A DNA stretch of 64,000 bases, from positions 17,490,501 to 17,554,500 of the forward strand of contig JAZHRO010000073.1 in assembly GCA_037157565.1 (NCBI GenBank), written 5' to 3'. Position numbers and translations under genes: made by a program. Origin of the DNA: Thalassia testudinum. Lineage: Eukaryota > Streptophyta > Magnoliopsida > Alismatales > Hydrocharitaceae. The notes under the pieces were generated by a model. It did not search any database, was not told the origin of the DNA, and saw nothing but the letters and a program-made list of their open reading frames with translations. Of this stretch, positions 33,868 through 45,397 are shown in pieces. Position 1 is the first letter of the stretch. Every line of letters begins with the position of its first letter.

Positions 33868-35283
33868 AAGAGAACATGCATTCAATATTTCAATTGTTTA
33901 TAAAAGTTACACTAGAATACGGAAAATCAATTACACTATAAAGCAGGAAAATTCTACACTAGAAAAGCTGTAAATAAGAATGGGAGAGAGAAGTTATCCT
34001 CCTTGACGATTACTTGGAGGACGAGCCGGACGGGACGATGCCTGGACGAAGGAGAACGAAGCAGGATGAAGGAGGACGAAGCAGAAGAACGGGAACGGAG
34101 TAGCACGCCGTCGTCGTCGCGGGATCCACTTCCAAAGGGGAACGAAAATTGGACTTTATCTCGCAAGAAGCATCCCGGGTGTGGGACAAGCTTCTTTTGA
34201 TCTTTGGAGGGGTAGAGAGTAGAAAGAAGGGATGAGAATTTCGTATGGAGGAGGTCTCCTTTTATAGTTGCGAGGAGTGGGGGCAAAATGGACATTACAA
34301 CTTCAAAACAATAAATAAGGGGTATTTAGTGACGGATAAATCCATCACTAAATGCCGACGTGGGCGTCGCTTCTGCGCCCACGCGCGCCTCCTCGGCTGC
34401 CCGCTCATCAACGTCCACGCACGTCCAGTGCTCCTCAGCCGTCCGATCGCGAGATCGGATAGCTTAAGTCACGCCTTCTTTCGCTGCATCGCACGCCTGC
34501 CCGCGCGTCTGATTGCGTGTCCGATTGCGCGTCCAATCGCGTGTCGACGCTATCGGGTGCGCGCGGCCGTCCGATCTCCATCTGACGCTCCACCCGCGCC
34601 CATTCGCTCGCGCCTGCCGCTCCTCACCACGGCTCGAACTCCCGCCCCGCGCTCGCGATAACGCGCTCGACCACTGCGCTATGGGGCGCGGATGGTTGAG
34701 CGGGCGCTTTTAAATACGAGCGCCCACAGCCATTGGATTAAGATCCAACGGCGGAGAGCGATCGGGCGCGGGGCCTTCACAAGATGAAGTAGCCACTTGG
34801 GCGGCTGAGATGGCGCCACGTGGCGCTATCTTGGCCGTCCATCTTTTGGAAGTTGTAGATGGTGCCACGGATGTCGGATTGACTCGATTTTTGTGTCGTT
34901 GGGCTGCGATCGTCGATCCGAATTCATCCGTGCGGTTGGATTTATCATCTGAAGTGCGATTTACACCATCCTGACCCTTGATCTTCTAGGGTTCCCGGGT
35001 CACTATCTGATGCTACGGATGCCTGATTAGGGCGATCTTGGAGTCGTTGAACTCCAATCGTCGCCCTGATCACATCCATACGGTTGGATCTTTGATCCGA
35101 GGCCCCGATAAAATGTTTTCCCTGTCCAAGCACATAAAAGGAGATAATTAACCTCTATTTTATTCAAACTACTCTAAATGCAAGATGATGCATGTAATGC
35201 AATATTTATATCATGAAATGCAATCCTATGCTTAAGAACATGCATAAATAGACATTTTAAGTAGTGTAAATATGTTTACATCA
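33601..35283 (-). repeat. 3' LTR of element A1
   Basis: A 1,683-bp LTR. The G-box dyad is at 34808-34831, the tRNA-like pair at about 34622-34690, the TTTAGTGAC palindrome (one change) at 34325-34352 and the TATA box at 34259-34266. One hairpin lies near 33997 and an (AG)n tract at about 33822-33873. Confidence 0.92.
34622..34690 (-). other. tRNA-like sequence in the A1 3' LTR
   Basis: On the minus strand TAGCGCAGTGGTCGAGCG (34664-34681) is a near-consensus A box and GGGAGTTCGAGCC (about 34631-34643) a B box. The equivalent copy in the right LTR is at about 44530-44598. Confidence 0.6.
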
Positions 35284-36649
35284 TACCCCCATGCCTATCT
35301 TTTGCTAGTCCCTAGCAAAAATTATATGCTATTTATAAAAGAATTAGGTTAGTTTATTTGGACTTGAGTTATTTTTCAATCATTAAGAAATTGTCTACTT
35401 AGGAACTGAACTTTCAAAGACACAACAGTGCCCGGGTATCAGCCAAAATGCAGACCGCTTCAAGCCCTCGCCTTATTAAAAGAAAAATTTCTTTTGTTTT
35501 TTCTTTTTTAATTTTTTTTTGATTTTCAAATTTTTGGGTTTAAGAGTGGCTTTCTACGGCCATTCAACTCACCCAAAATTTGATGGGAACCCTAAGCTTT
35601 AAGCATCTTATTGTGATTGTGATAGACTCGTTGATCGGCAATTAGAGCGGACTTCGGATTTCTACGCCTCTAGGTGACCTAACCAGAATTCTACCTAAAA
35701 GTGTATCTTTACAACCGGTAGCTTTCTCCCTACTTTTTTTTTTTTATGGGGTCAACACAAGGGTGAATCCAGTGTATATCTCCCCAGTTTATTCTACTTC
35801 TCCACTTCTTCCTAAGTGTTTTGGGAATTTTTAGTGCATTTTCTGAGCTGGGTTCTGGACAACCGGTCGATGAGCTATTACCACCGACAACTTGCCAGCC
35901 ATACTTGTGCGGCGAAGTGTGGTTTATTTCTTTTTGTTCTTTTCTCCTTTTTTTTTTTTTTTAAAGTAGGTGGCTTCCCTAGTCTAAGATTTACCTAAAG
36001 GCAGCAAACTAAGAAAGGTCCAGTGACTGGGCTCTGGACAACCTACCTATGGGCTGTTACCCACGATAACTTGCCAGCCATATCACCCTAGAAGGTTCAT
36101 TAGCTACCCAATTTCCGTTAAAATCGCCGAACAACGAGTCAGTGCAAAGAAAGTGTGTAGATGCTTAAAACTTAAAATTCCCTCAAATCAGAGGGCGGGT
36201 TGATAAGTCGTGTACTTATCACCCAAACTTATTTACTCCAATTACGAAAGAATTAAGATGGCGAGGACTCAAAAATAAATCCACATTTTAGTGGATACAC
36301 AGGCTAATTAAGTACAAAGACCTGAGGGGTCTTTGTGTTCAGATCTTAATGTAAAATTTCTTAGGATTGAAAAGTCCCAATGTCCCACTAATCCTTCCTT
36401 TTTTTTTTTTAATTTTTTAAATAAGAAGAGAGACAATTTACATGAATTTCACAAGGCTGACCAAATAATTCAAGAATGAATCCACCCCCCCATGCCTAGC
36501 TGATGCAGTGTCGTCATTGAAAAAGAGACATGAAAGAAAGGGTAGAATATGAAAGATGTCACCTGGATATGAAGCTCGTATCAGCCTTGTGTCATATGTA
36601 CAATTGCTGAGTTTAATGCCGTAAGCTAGGCGAGGTCCAGCCAAAGAAA
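35284..36649 (-). other. 3' UTR and polypurine tract of element A1
   Basis: AAAAGATAGGCATGGGGGTA on the minus strand (35284-35303) is the polypurine tract. No env-like gene is visible. The only frame (36438-36653) overlaps the pol end and has no recognisable domain. Much of the sequence matches the A2 3' UTR. Confidence 0.75.
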
Positions 36650-38395
36650 TCACAGAATGGCTAGAGCAACAGAGTCTGAGATGGGTTCTGGAAAATTACG
36701 GTCAACAACAGGCTTCAAACGTTGACCGTTGACTTTAAAGGTGTTACCCGTCTTTGGGTCAGAAATCAAAACGACACCATTAGGAAAAATCTGATCAATT
36801 ATGAATGGGCCATTCCATTTAGATCTAAGTTTACCAGGAAAGAGCTTAAGTTTAGAATCAAATAACCAGACCTTCTAGTTTGTCTCAAAGCTCTTGCGGG
36901 AAATCAATTGATCATATAGAGCTTTGGTCCGAGCCTTGTAGATCTTGGCATTCTCATAAGCATCATTTCTAAGCTCCTCCAACTCAGATAGTTGGAGTTT
37001 CCTGGTCTTTCCAGCTAGATTCAAATCTAAATTACATTGTTTGATTGCCCAGAATGTCCTGTGTTCAATCTCTACGGGTAGATGGCACGCCTTTCCATAC
37101 ACCAAACGGAATGGAGACATGTCGATGGGCGTTTTATACGCCATACGGTAGGCCCAAAGAGCGTCCTCAAGCTTTTGAGTCCAATCCTTATGATCAGGCC
37201 TAACCATTTTTTGCAGAATGTTCTTGATCTCTCGATTGGAGATCTCGGCTTGTCCATTCGTTTGGGGATGGTAAGGTGTGGAAATTCGATGATTAACCCC
37301 GTATTTGGCCAATAAATTCTGGAATTGGGCATTAGTAAAATGAGTGCCACCATCACTGATGATAGCCCTCGGAATCCCGAACCTACTGAAGATATTTTTC
37401 TTGACAAAATTGATGACCACCTTGTGGTCATTGGTTCGGGTGGGAATTGCCTCAATCCATTTGGACACATAATCAACAGCAACAAGAATGTACTGATGTC
37501 CAAATGAAGGGATAAAGGGTCCCATGAAATCGATGAAAATTTCTACAAGAAGAATAGGGTTTAGGGGCATCATATCTTTCTTAGTTATGTTCCCGAGTGA
37601 CTGACATCGAGAACATGACCTTGAGAAGTCCTGGGCATCATTGAATAAAGACGGCCAATAGAAGCCAGATTGCAAGATTTTTGCAGCCATCTTTCTCCCG
37701 GAGAAATGTCCACCACATCCAGATGCATGGCAGAACTCGAGTATACTGTTGAATTCATTCTCCAGTATGCATCGGTGAATAATCTGATCAGAGCCGATGT
37801 GATACAGTTCAGGGTCCTCCCAAAAGTAGTATTTGGCCTCAGATTTAAGTCTATCCCATTGTTGCTTGGTCCAATCCTGGGGGATTTGACCAACGGCCAA
37901 ATAGTTAACAATATCAGCAAACCTTGGGGTGTGGACACCTAAAACTGTAAGAATGGTTTCGTCCGGAAAAGTGTCAGCAATCGGTATGTCCGGACCAGAA
38001 GAATCACCTAGGAGTCTCGACAAATGATCCGCTACCACATTTTGTACCCTAGCTTTATCCTTGATTTCAAGATCAAATTCTTGAAGAAGAAGCCAACGAA
38101 TAAGCCGGGGTTTAGCATCCTTTTTAGCCAAGAGATGTCTCAAGGCCGAGTGGTCGGTATATACAATAACATGAGACCCCAAGAGATAAGCCCTGAATTT
38201 TTCCAAAGCAAATACTACAGCTAGTAATTCCTTCTCAGTAACAGTGTAATTCCTCTGGGCTTCGTCCAGAGTTTTACTAGCGTAGTAAATGACAGAGGGC
38301 TTTCGATCAATTTTCTGACCCAAGACAGCCCTGACCATGTAATCAGAAGCGTTGGCCATGATCTCAAAAGGTGCTGTCCAAATTGGTGGTTGCAA
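36650..38395 (-). pseudogene. pol: A1 pol, RNase H and integrase part
   Basis: The frame begins in the RNase H domain ([20 protein letters not shown], then the DHSALRHLL region). It continues through the integrase zinc-binding region ([10 protein letters not shown] ... CSRC) and the catalytic core ([30 protein letters not shown]), giving the D, D and E positions. Between the zinc region and the core a few residues usual in the family are missing near [13 protein letters not shown] at 36875-36877 cuts off the C-terminal segment ([11 protein letters not shown]), which stays in frame to a final stop at 36650-36652. RNase H removes template RNA and integrase inserts the cDNA. The copy is inactive as read. 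Confidence 0.9.
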
Positions 38396-38421
38396 AATTG
38401 GAGCACAGGTGACTGCCGTTT

Positions 38422-38754
38422 TCAGAAAATCAAATGCCTTTCGGCATGATTCGTAAAAACAAATGGCATTTCTTTGGTAAGAAGATTGCTCAAAGGACGA
38501 GCAACCTTTGAGAAATCCTTGATGAATCTTCGATAAAATCCCACATGGCCAAGAAATGATCTGATTTGTTTAACAGATGTGGGATGAGGAAGTTTAGCGA
38601 TAGCATCAACCTTAGCTTTGTCCACTTCAATTCCCCGTTCAGAGATTACATGACCCAAAACGATGCCCTCTTGGGTCATGAAATGACTCTTTTCCCAGCT
38701 AAGGACCAGTCGTGTCTTGATACATCCCTTAAGAATTATTTCCAAATTAGCCAA
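38422..38754 (-). pseudogene. pol: A1 pol, C-terminal part of reverse transcriptase
   Basis: The segment contains GHVISERGIEVDKAKVDAI and [18 protein letters not shown], the conserved region after the RT catalytic core. It is out of frame with the upstream RT part because of a small deletion near 38745-38780, just after the FMDD motif. It ends in another frameshift near 38440 before the RNase H region. Confidence 0.88.
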
Positions 38755-40236
38755 ACATGAGTCAAATGATTCTCCGAAAATAGAGAATCATCCATGAAGA
38801 CTTCCATAAACTCTCCCACCATGTCGGAAAATATGGCTAGCATACACCTTTGAAAAGTCGCAGGTGCATTGCATAACCCAAAAGGCATCCTACGAAAAGC
38901 AAAGGTTCCGTAGGGACAGATGAAAGTAGTTTTTTCCTGATCCTCGGGATGGATAGGAACTTGGTTATATCCCGAGTAACCATCAAGAAAATAGTACTTC
39001 TGCCCAGCTAATTTTTCCAAGATTTGATCAATGAAGGGCAGGGGAAAATGATCCTTTTTAGTGGCTCTGTTCGGCTTCCTGTAATCAATACAAACTCTCC
39101 AAGAGGAAGTTGAACGAGTTGTGACAGATTCACCTCTCTCATTAGTGACAACAGTAATCCCGACTTTCTTTGGAACAATCTGAACGGGACTTACCCAGGG
39201 ACTGTCAGAGATTGGATAAATAATTTCTGCATCGAGCCACTTGATGATTTCCTTTTTGACCACTTCTCGCATATTTGGATTCAATCTCCTCTGCATCTGG
39301 CGAGAAGGGTGGGATCCATCTTCCAAAAATATTCTATGATTACAGTAAGATGGCTCGATCCCCCTGAGGTCATGAATGGTCCAACCAATTGCCTCCTTAT
39401 GATCCTTTATGACCTTAATTAATTTGATCTCTTGCTCCTTTGTCAATTTAGCACTAATAATCACAGGGAGCGTATTCTGCGGTCCTAAAAATTGATATTT
39501 TAAATTCTCAGGCAATGGTTTCAATTCAAGCTGGGGTGGGGTAATGATTGATGGTAGGGTAGATGCTGAAGATTCAACAAGAGGAAGAGGGTTTGAGTGA
39601 ACAAAATTAGTAACCTCTTCTGAAGATGTCAGGTCAGAGGGTTGCGGGTCAAATTCATCAACCAAAGAGGAACTTTCAATTGAAGAAACTGTCAAACAAG
39701 TTTCAATATTAACATTATCCTCATCAAGTTCCTCAATAAATCCACAATCCTCAAATTTGTTGATCGCCTTAAAAATATCCAATTTCATTCGTTGGTCCCC
39801 AAAGGCGATTTCCATGCTACCGCTTTCACAATTAATGTTAGCCTTTGCGGTAGCCAGGAACGGACGCCCCAGAATGATGGGCGTGTTCCTCAGATTATCT
39901 GGTACATCCATGTCAAGGACAATGAAATCTACAGGAAAATAGAAATTCTTGACCTTAACTATAACATCTTCAATAACGCCTCGCGGGTTTGTGACCGAAC
40001 GGTCCGCTAATTGTAGCGTTACTGAAGTTGGCCGAAGTTCACCTAACCCAAACTTCTCGTAGAGAGAAGTAGGAATTAGGTTGATGGATGCACTGAGATC
40101 CAAAAGTGCTCTATCAAATGTGTAATCTCCGATAATGCAAGAAATCAAAGGAGCACCAGGATCTCTCTTTTTCTGAGGGAGGTAGTGCAGGATAACAGAG
40201 CTAGCCTGCTCGGAGAGTACCACCTTCCTCGGAACA
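38736..40236 (-). pseudogene. pol: A1 pol, protease and reverse transcriptase core
   Basis: It begins right after the TAA that separates it from gag and continues in the gag frame. Aspartic protease motif: LLDLSASINLIP, where the usual D-L-G-A-S has Ser for Gly, followed by the ILGRPFLA flap region. RT follows with VPKK, RVCIDYRKPNRATKKDHFPL, FLDGYSGYNQ, FAFRRMPFGLCNAPATFQ and the catalytic FMDD. The frame is lost just after FMDD. The distance from gag and the order are those of a Gag-Pol polyprotein. Confidence 0.9.
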
Positions 40237-40238
40237 GA

Positions 40239-42191
40239 TTATCTCGACTTACGCTTTTGTGTACATAATTCCTTTAAAAATTTTGCGTAAGCTGGTATGT
40301 GCTTGATAGCATTAAGGAGCGGAATATTGATCTCAACATTCTTAAATAAATTCAGAAGCTCCTCATTGCTATCAACAGACTTCTTCTTCTTTGCTTTGGC
40401 TAAGGCTTCAGGAAAAGGAACATGAGTCAGATCTTTGGAATCAGGTTCCTGAGCTTTGATTTCTCCTCTAGAATTCTCCTCTCTCTCCTCAGATTCTTCA
40501 GGATTCAAAAGATCAGAATAGTGTGGTTGTGGATCCTGAGTCTTCTTACCACTCCTCAAAGTGACAGAATTTGTAGAAGAGTAAGAATTTTGGTCTTGGG
40601 GAGGGTTAGGAAAGATTGGAGGGGCTTGATTGACCATGAATTGTTGATTAGTATAAGAAGAAGATGAGGAACCCTGCTCAACCACCTGAGCATGTGCATG
40701 CGGGTCCCTCTGATTTCCGTACCCTTGGGCTTGATTGCCCGAATTTATAATGTTTCGCGGGTTGGGTACAGGTTGGGATGGTAGAGATCCGGGTTGACGA
40801 GAGTTAGCAATGAGCCTGTATTGCAAGTTGTCCAGCGAGTTTTTCATTTGCTGCATAAGCTGGAGCATAGATCCTTGCATCTCTACCATTTGACGGTTCA
40901 AATCAGCCTGCCCTACGGGTTGACGGGCATTCCAAGCTTGCTGATTGACCTGATTCAGAGGCAACTGAGTATATACTTGACCCTGACCCATTGGTCGTTG
41001 CGGAGCATAGTTGCTGGGTTGGAATTGGGTCTGTTGCCCCGGATTTTTCCAAGAGAAGTTAGGGTGGTTTCTCCAACCTGGATTATAGGTATTCGAGTAG
41101 GGATTGGATCTAACATTCTCTTGTATAGCACAAACATCCTCATAGGGTGAGGATGGAGAGAAAGAAAGGGAAGGATCAGAAAAACTGGGATCAAACGCCC
41201 TAGTTGGGAACCCATGGGGTTCCGAGAAATGCTGACTCATAGGTTGAGTCGCATCGAGTTGATTCACGAACTCCCGTCCAGAAGGAGCTCGTGAGGAATG
41301 GAATCCCAAATTTTGGGATTGAGTGGATCAAGAGTTGTTCATATAATTGCCAGCCATCCACTCTTCCATTCTTTTAGCAACAAAGTCCACCTTATCAAGT
41401 TTATTACAAATCAATTCCATATCAAATGAATGAAAGTCATGGACTTCATTGACATTTGATCTGGGTTTCTGGGACCGGTTAAAAGTATCCATGGAGGCAT
41501 GATTAATTGAATTCTCACTCATTTCCTCAAATAAATCATGTGCACTATCTGCATCTTTATTGAGGAAATTGCCTCCGCAAGAAGCATCCACATGGTTTCT
41601 GAGTTGCTCATTCAACCCATGATAGAAGATCTGCACAAGTTGCCATTTCGGCACCTCGTGGTGTGGACACCTCCGCAATAAGTCCTGGAATCGCTCCCAG
41701 GCCACATGAAACTGCTCCCCTGGCGGCTGGGTAAAGGTAGTGATTACCCGTCTCAAAGCATTGGTACGACCGACTGGGAAGAATTTCTTCAGAAAAGCCG
41801 ATTTCAACTCATTCCAAGTTGTAATTGGTCTTCCTATTGTCCTATACCAATGCGCATCTTTATCCCTAAGAGAGTGGGGGAAGAGCCTCATGATCATTTG
41901 CTCCTCGTTAACGTTTCGAGCCTTGGTGGTCTGGACCAAAGTGGTCAAATCTTCCAAGTGCTGAAACGGATCTTCGAAGCCAAGCCCATGATAATGTTTA
42001 ATCAGGCTTAACACCTGGGGCTTGATTTCTACGTCACCAGCTGGAATCTGGACGCCGGGACGTTCCCCGTAATTCGAAGGATCATAAAAATCCTTCAAGG
42101 GCTGAGCACCCTGCATTCTCTGCATTTGTTCCAGCTGCCTTCGAAATTCTTCCTGTGGATTTTCAAGCAGAGGAGGTTGTTGTTCGGCCAT
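40239..42191 (-). pseudogene. gag: A1 gag
   Basis: ATG at 42191 (MAEQQPPLLEN) is the likely start. The frame is also open upstream to 42263. A TGA at 41328-41330 interrupts the frame and a TAA at 40239-40241 ends it. Otherwise gag and pol share one frame. The capsid-like region has the Athila signatures LKSAFLKKFFPVGRTNALRR, WERFQDLLRRCPHH and FYHGLN. The later part has NTYNPGWRNHPNFSW, a Gln/Asn-rich stretch and VPFPEALAKAKKKK before the junction with protease. No CCHC zinc knuckle is visible. Gag would form the cytoplasmic particle that packages the RNA. Confidence 0.9.
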
Positions 42192-43515
42192 GGGATCAAA
42201 TTGACCAAAATCTAACTTGCGCCTCCTAGAATATTCTAACGGTCCTTCCAATCGGGGATTCAATTACCGTCTTCCCTGCATAAACTAGGAGAAGGTCGGA
42301 AGGACTGGGGATAGGGACCCTATAGCACACAAAACAAGGCTGCCCTTAAGTGGGGTAGCCTAAGGATCTACTGACTCCCAAAGCCAGCTTTAAGACTGTA
42401 AGTGATTTACTCTCCTTGCATCTTTTTAATCCAACCAGTTAGAAGGAGGGACTGGGGAGAAGGTTCTTCCTTTGGCTTTCTCCTCCGGTTCCTAGTGTAC
42501 CCCCCAGCCGCGGTCGTTTGACGCTACTCCCCTAGCTAGACATCAGATTAATCAGTACAAGTAGGTTAATAAAAAATAATCTCAGACTAGGCCCTGAAGA
42601 GCGAATCAAACCTTAAGGCCAACGTCTACTCAATTTTATTAAGGCCTGGGATTGTGGTGCTTATGGAATGTGATGGGCCCTTACAATGGGTTGTGCCCTT
42701 AATGATTGATTGAAATTTGTGTAAGTGCGTGCACAACCAGGGTTTTCAAGCAAGATTATTGATAATGCGTGAATTTTAATGTTCAAATGTTGCTTAAGTA
42801 GCTTTTAGGGTTTTAAATTGGGTGAATTGCAATCAAGTTTCTAGGCAAACCAAGTTGTAAAACATGGGTTAAGATTGTTTTCCTTTAAAATCAGAAAGAA
42901 AGTGGAGTGCCTGGAATATACCTAGATTGAAAACTCTAAGGAGGAGCTACTTGATGAGTTGGTTTTAAAATAAAGTGGTGCGGCCCAAACAACTCAAACA
43001 ACTGGCCACAAATACACCACTAAGTTAGGCACTCAAAGATGATTAACCTAGAATGATTTCTACTCTGTTATGTGTTGCTTTGTGTGTACCGGTTCCACAA
43101 ATCAGAACCTGGTTGAGTAGAAAACAAATCAAGTTGATCAAGTGCCTTGAATGTGGGTGTGTGTTGTGTGTTTGTTGAAAATTACCCCACAAGATTATCT
43201 TTTTGTTATTATTATTATTATTTTTTTTATGGATGAGGGTGGAATGAATGTGAGTGAAAATCCAAACAACCAAACTATTCCTAGGATTTATACAAACACC
43301 TAGGTTAATTGGGATTTGGATTTAATGTGGTGAATGAAATTTATGGAGGGGGAAGGAATAGGGGAACACTTATAGTTGTCTTCAACTTCACTTTACTCCT
43401 GTCTACCGCTTGTTGATTCCTTGATGGAGGTCTCTGCAAAACAATAGACACAAGAGAAAGCTAGTTAGAAAACAAATAAAGTGCAAGAAATGTGAAGGAA
43501 AGATCGGAAATCATT
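42192..43515 (-). other. Leader of element A1
   Basis: This is a long non-coding leader. It holds the block shared with A2 and B (42431-42549) and the GGGCCC/GGGCACAACCC hairpin region (42671-42699). TTTATGCAGGG near 42280 and TTGTTTTGCAGAGACC near 43440 resemble splice acceptors. Confidence 0.7.
42431..42549 (-). promoter_or_regulatory. Conserved leader block, A1 copy
   Basis: It is nearly identical to 12847-12965 in A2, for example CCAACCAGTTAGAAGGAGGG and TTCCTAGTGTACCCCCCAGC on the + strand. The coding regions that follow are unrelated, so the conservation points to a cis function of the RNA. Confidence 0.55.
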
Positions 43516-43536
43516 GCCTCCCCAGCAACGGCGCCA
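43516..43536 (-). other. Primer-binding site of element A1
   Basis: On the minus strand TGGCGCCGTTGCTGGGGAGG starts 3 bp inside the LTR. It matches the Athila tRNA-Asp-type site with one change. Confidence 0.85.
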
Positions 43537-43539
43537 AAA

Positions 43540-45191
43540 TGTTGAACGTGTTTTTGAATCGCTACGCTTACGTGTTGGTTTTGGAAAACCTGTCGTTGTA
43601 GTTCGAAAGCGAAAAATTCGTGTTCAATAAATAAAAATTTATACCGAAAAGAATTCCGAGTCGAACACAGGGAGGCTACGTTGATCTATATTCGCAATTA
43701 TATATTTTTTTAGGATTTTTGTTAAGCAAGGCGATATAATTACAATGGAACTATTAAACTGAGAGAGAGAGAGAAAGAGAACATGTATTCAATATTTCAA
43801 TTGTTTATAAAAGTTACACTAGAATGCTGAAAATCAATTACACTATAAAGCAGGAAAATTCTATACTAGAAAAGCTGTAAATAAGAATGGGAGAGAGAAG
43901 TTATCCTCCTCGACGATTGCTTAGAGGACGAGTCGGACGGGACGACGCCTGGACGAAGGAGAACGAAGCAGGACGAAGGAGGACGAAGCAGAAGAACGGG
44001 AACGGAGCAGGATGCCGTCGTTGTCTCGGGATCCACTTCCGAAAGGGAACAGAAATTGGACTTTATCTCGCAAGAAGCATCCCGGGTGTGGGACAAGCTT
44101 CTTTTGAGCTTTGGAGGGGTAGAGAGGAGAAAGAAGGGATGAGAATTTCGTATGGAGGGGGTCTCCTTTTATAGTTGCAAGGAGTGGGGGCAAAATGGAC
44201 ATTACAACTTCAAAACAATAAATAAGGGGTCTTTAGTGACGGATAAATCCGTCACTAAAGCCCTGACGTGGGCGTCGCTTCCGCGCCCACGCACGCCTCC
44301 TCAGCTGCCCGCTCATCAATGTCCATGCACATCCAGCGCTCCTCAGCCGTCCGATCGCGAGATCGGACGGCTTAAGTCGTGCCTTCTCCCGCTGCATCAC
44401 GTGCCCGCTCGCGCGTCTGATTGCGCATCCGAATGCGCGTCCAATCACTCGTCGACGCTATCGGGCGCGCGTGGCCATCCAATCTCCATCTGACGCTCCA
44501 CCCGCGCCCAATCGCTCGCGCCTGCTGCTCCTCGCCACGGCTCGAACTCGTGCCCCGCGCTCGCGATAGCGCGCTTGACCACTGCTCTATGGGGCGCGGA
44601 TGGTCGAGCGGGCGCTTTTAAATAAGAGCTCCCACAGCCGTTGGTTTAAGATCCAACGGCGGAGAGCGATCGGGCGCGGGGCCTTCACTAGATGAAGCGG
44701 TCGCTTGGGCGGCTGAGATGACGCCACGTGGTGCTATCTTGGCCATCCATCTTCTGGAAGTTGTAGATGGTGCCGCGGATGTTGGATTAACTCGATTTTT
44801 GTGTCGTTGGGCTGCGATCGTCGATCCGAATTCATCCGTGCGGTTGGATTTATCATCTGAAGTGCAGATTTACACCATCCTGGCCCTTGATCTTCTAGGT
44901 TCTCGGGTCACTATCTGATGCTACGGATGCCTGATTAGGGCGATCTTGGAGTCGTTGAACTCCAATCGTCGCCCTGATCACATCCATACGATTGGATCTT
45001 TGATCCGTGGCCCCGATAAAATGTTTGCCCTGTCCAAGCACATAAAAGGAGACAATTAACCTCTATTTTATTCAAACTACTCTAAATGCAAGATGATGCA
45101 TGTAATGCAATATTTATATCATGAAATGCAATCCTATGCTTAAGAACATGCATAAATAGACATTTTAAGTAGTGTAAATGTGTTTACATCA
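43540..45191 (-). repeat. 5' LTR of element A1
   Basis: A 1,652-bp direct repeat of 33601-35283, a few percent diverged by eye. The G-box dyad is at 44716-44739, the tRNA-like pair at about 44530-44598, a perfect TTTAGTGAC palindrome at 44232-44259, the TATA box at 44166-44173 and the hairpin near 43903. Confidence 0.92.
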
Positions 45192-45389
45192 CATCACCAC
45201 CCTACATCCACCATCAAAACCCATCTCTACCCACCATTTTTTTCCTCCAAAATCAATACCTTCTAGAAGGTATTTTTGGAGGGAAAACCAAGGCACCTCT
45301 TAATTTCACTTCCATTTTTCCCTCCAAAAATATCCAAGCACCCCTTCATTTCCCTCCAAGAAAACACCATAACCACCCCCTTCCCATCC

Positions 45390-45397
45390 TATAAATA
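45390..45397 (+). promoter_or_regulatory. TATA box of LTR C
   Basis: TATAAATA in the context CCTATAAATACCC lies in the distal half of LTR C. The short frames downstream (45496-46030) have no conserved domain and lie within the LTR's presumed R-U5. Confidence 0.6.

Larger units (their letters stand above)
33601..45191 (-). mobile_element. Element A1: full-length, decayed Athila-lineage Ty3/gypsy retrotransposon
   Basis: Two LTRs (33601-35283 and 43540-45191), each TGTTGAACG...TTTACATCA, are flanked by perfect CATCA duplications (33596-33600 and 45192-45196). The primer-binding site is next to the right LTR and the polypurine tract next to the left, so it reads on the minus strand. The order is leader, gag, protease, RT, RNase H, integrase and 3' UTR, the Ty3/gypsy order. 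Gag and Pol are typical of the Athila lineage. All frames are broken. No env-like gene follows pol, unlike some Athila elements. It shares LTR and UTR sequence with A2. Confidence 0.92.

Noticed and set aside
33820..33875. (AG)n runs here and at 8797, 14112 and 43761, and (CT)n at 6975, 15690 and 32546, as independent microsatellites
   Set aside because: They occupy the same R-U5 position in each LTR and are CT on the sense strand in all, so they are parts of the LTR.
35284..36649. An env-like gene downstream of pol in A1
   Set aside because: The only frame (71 codons at 36438-36653) overlaps the pol end, lacks a membrane segment and matches the shared 3' UTR.
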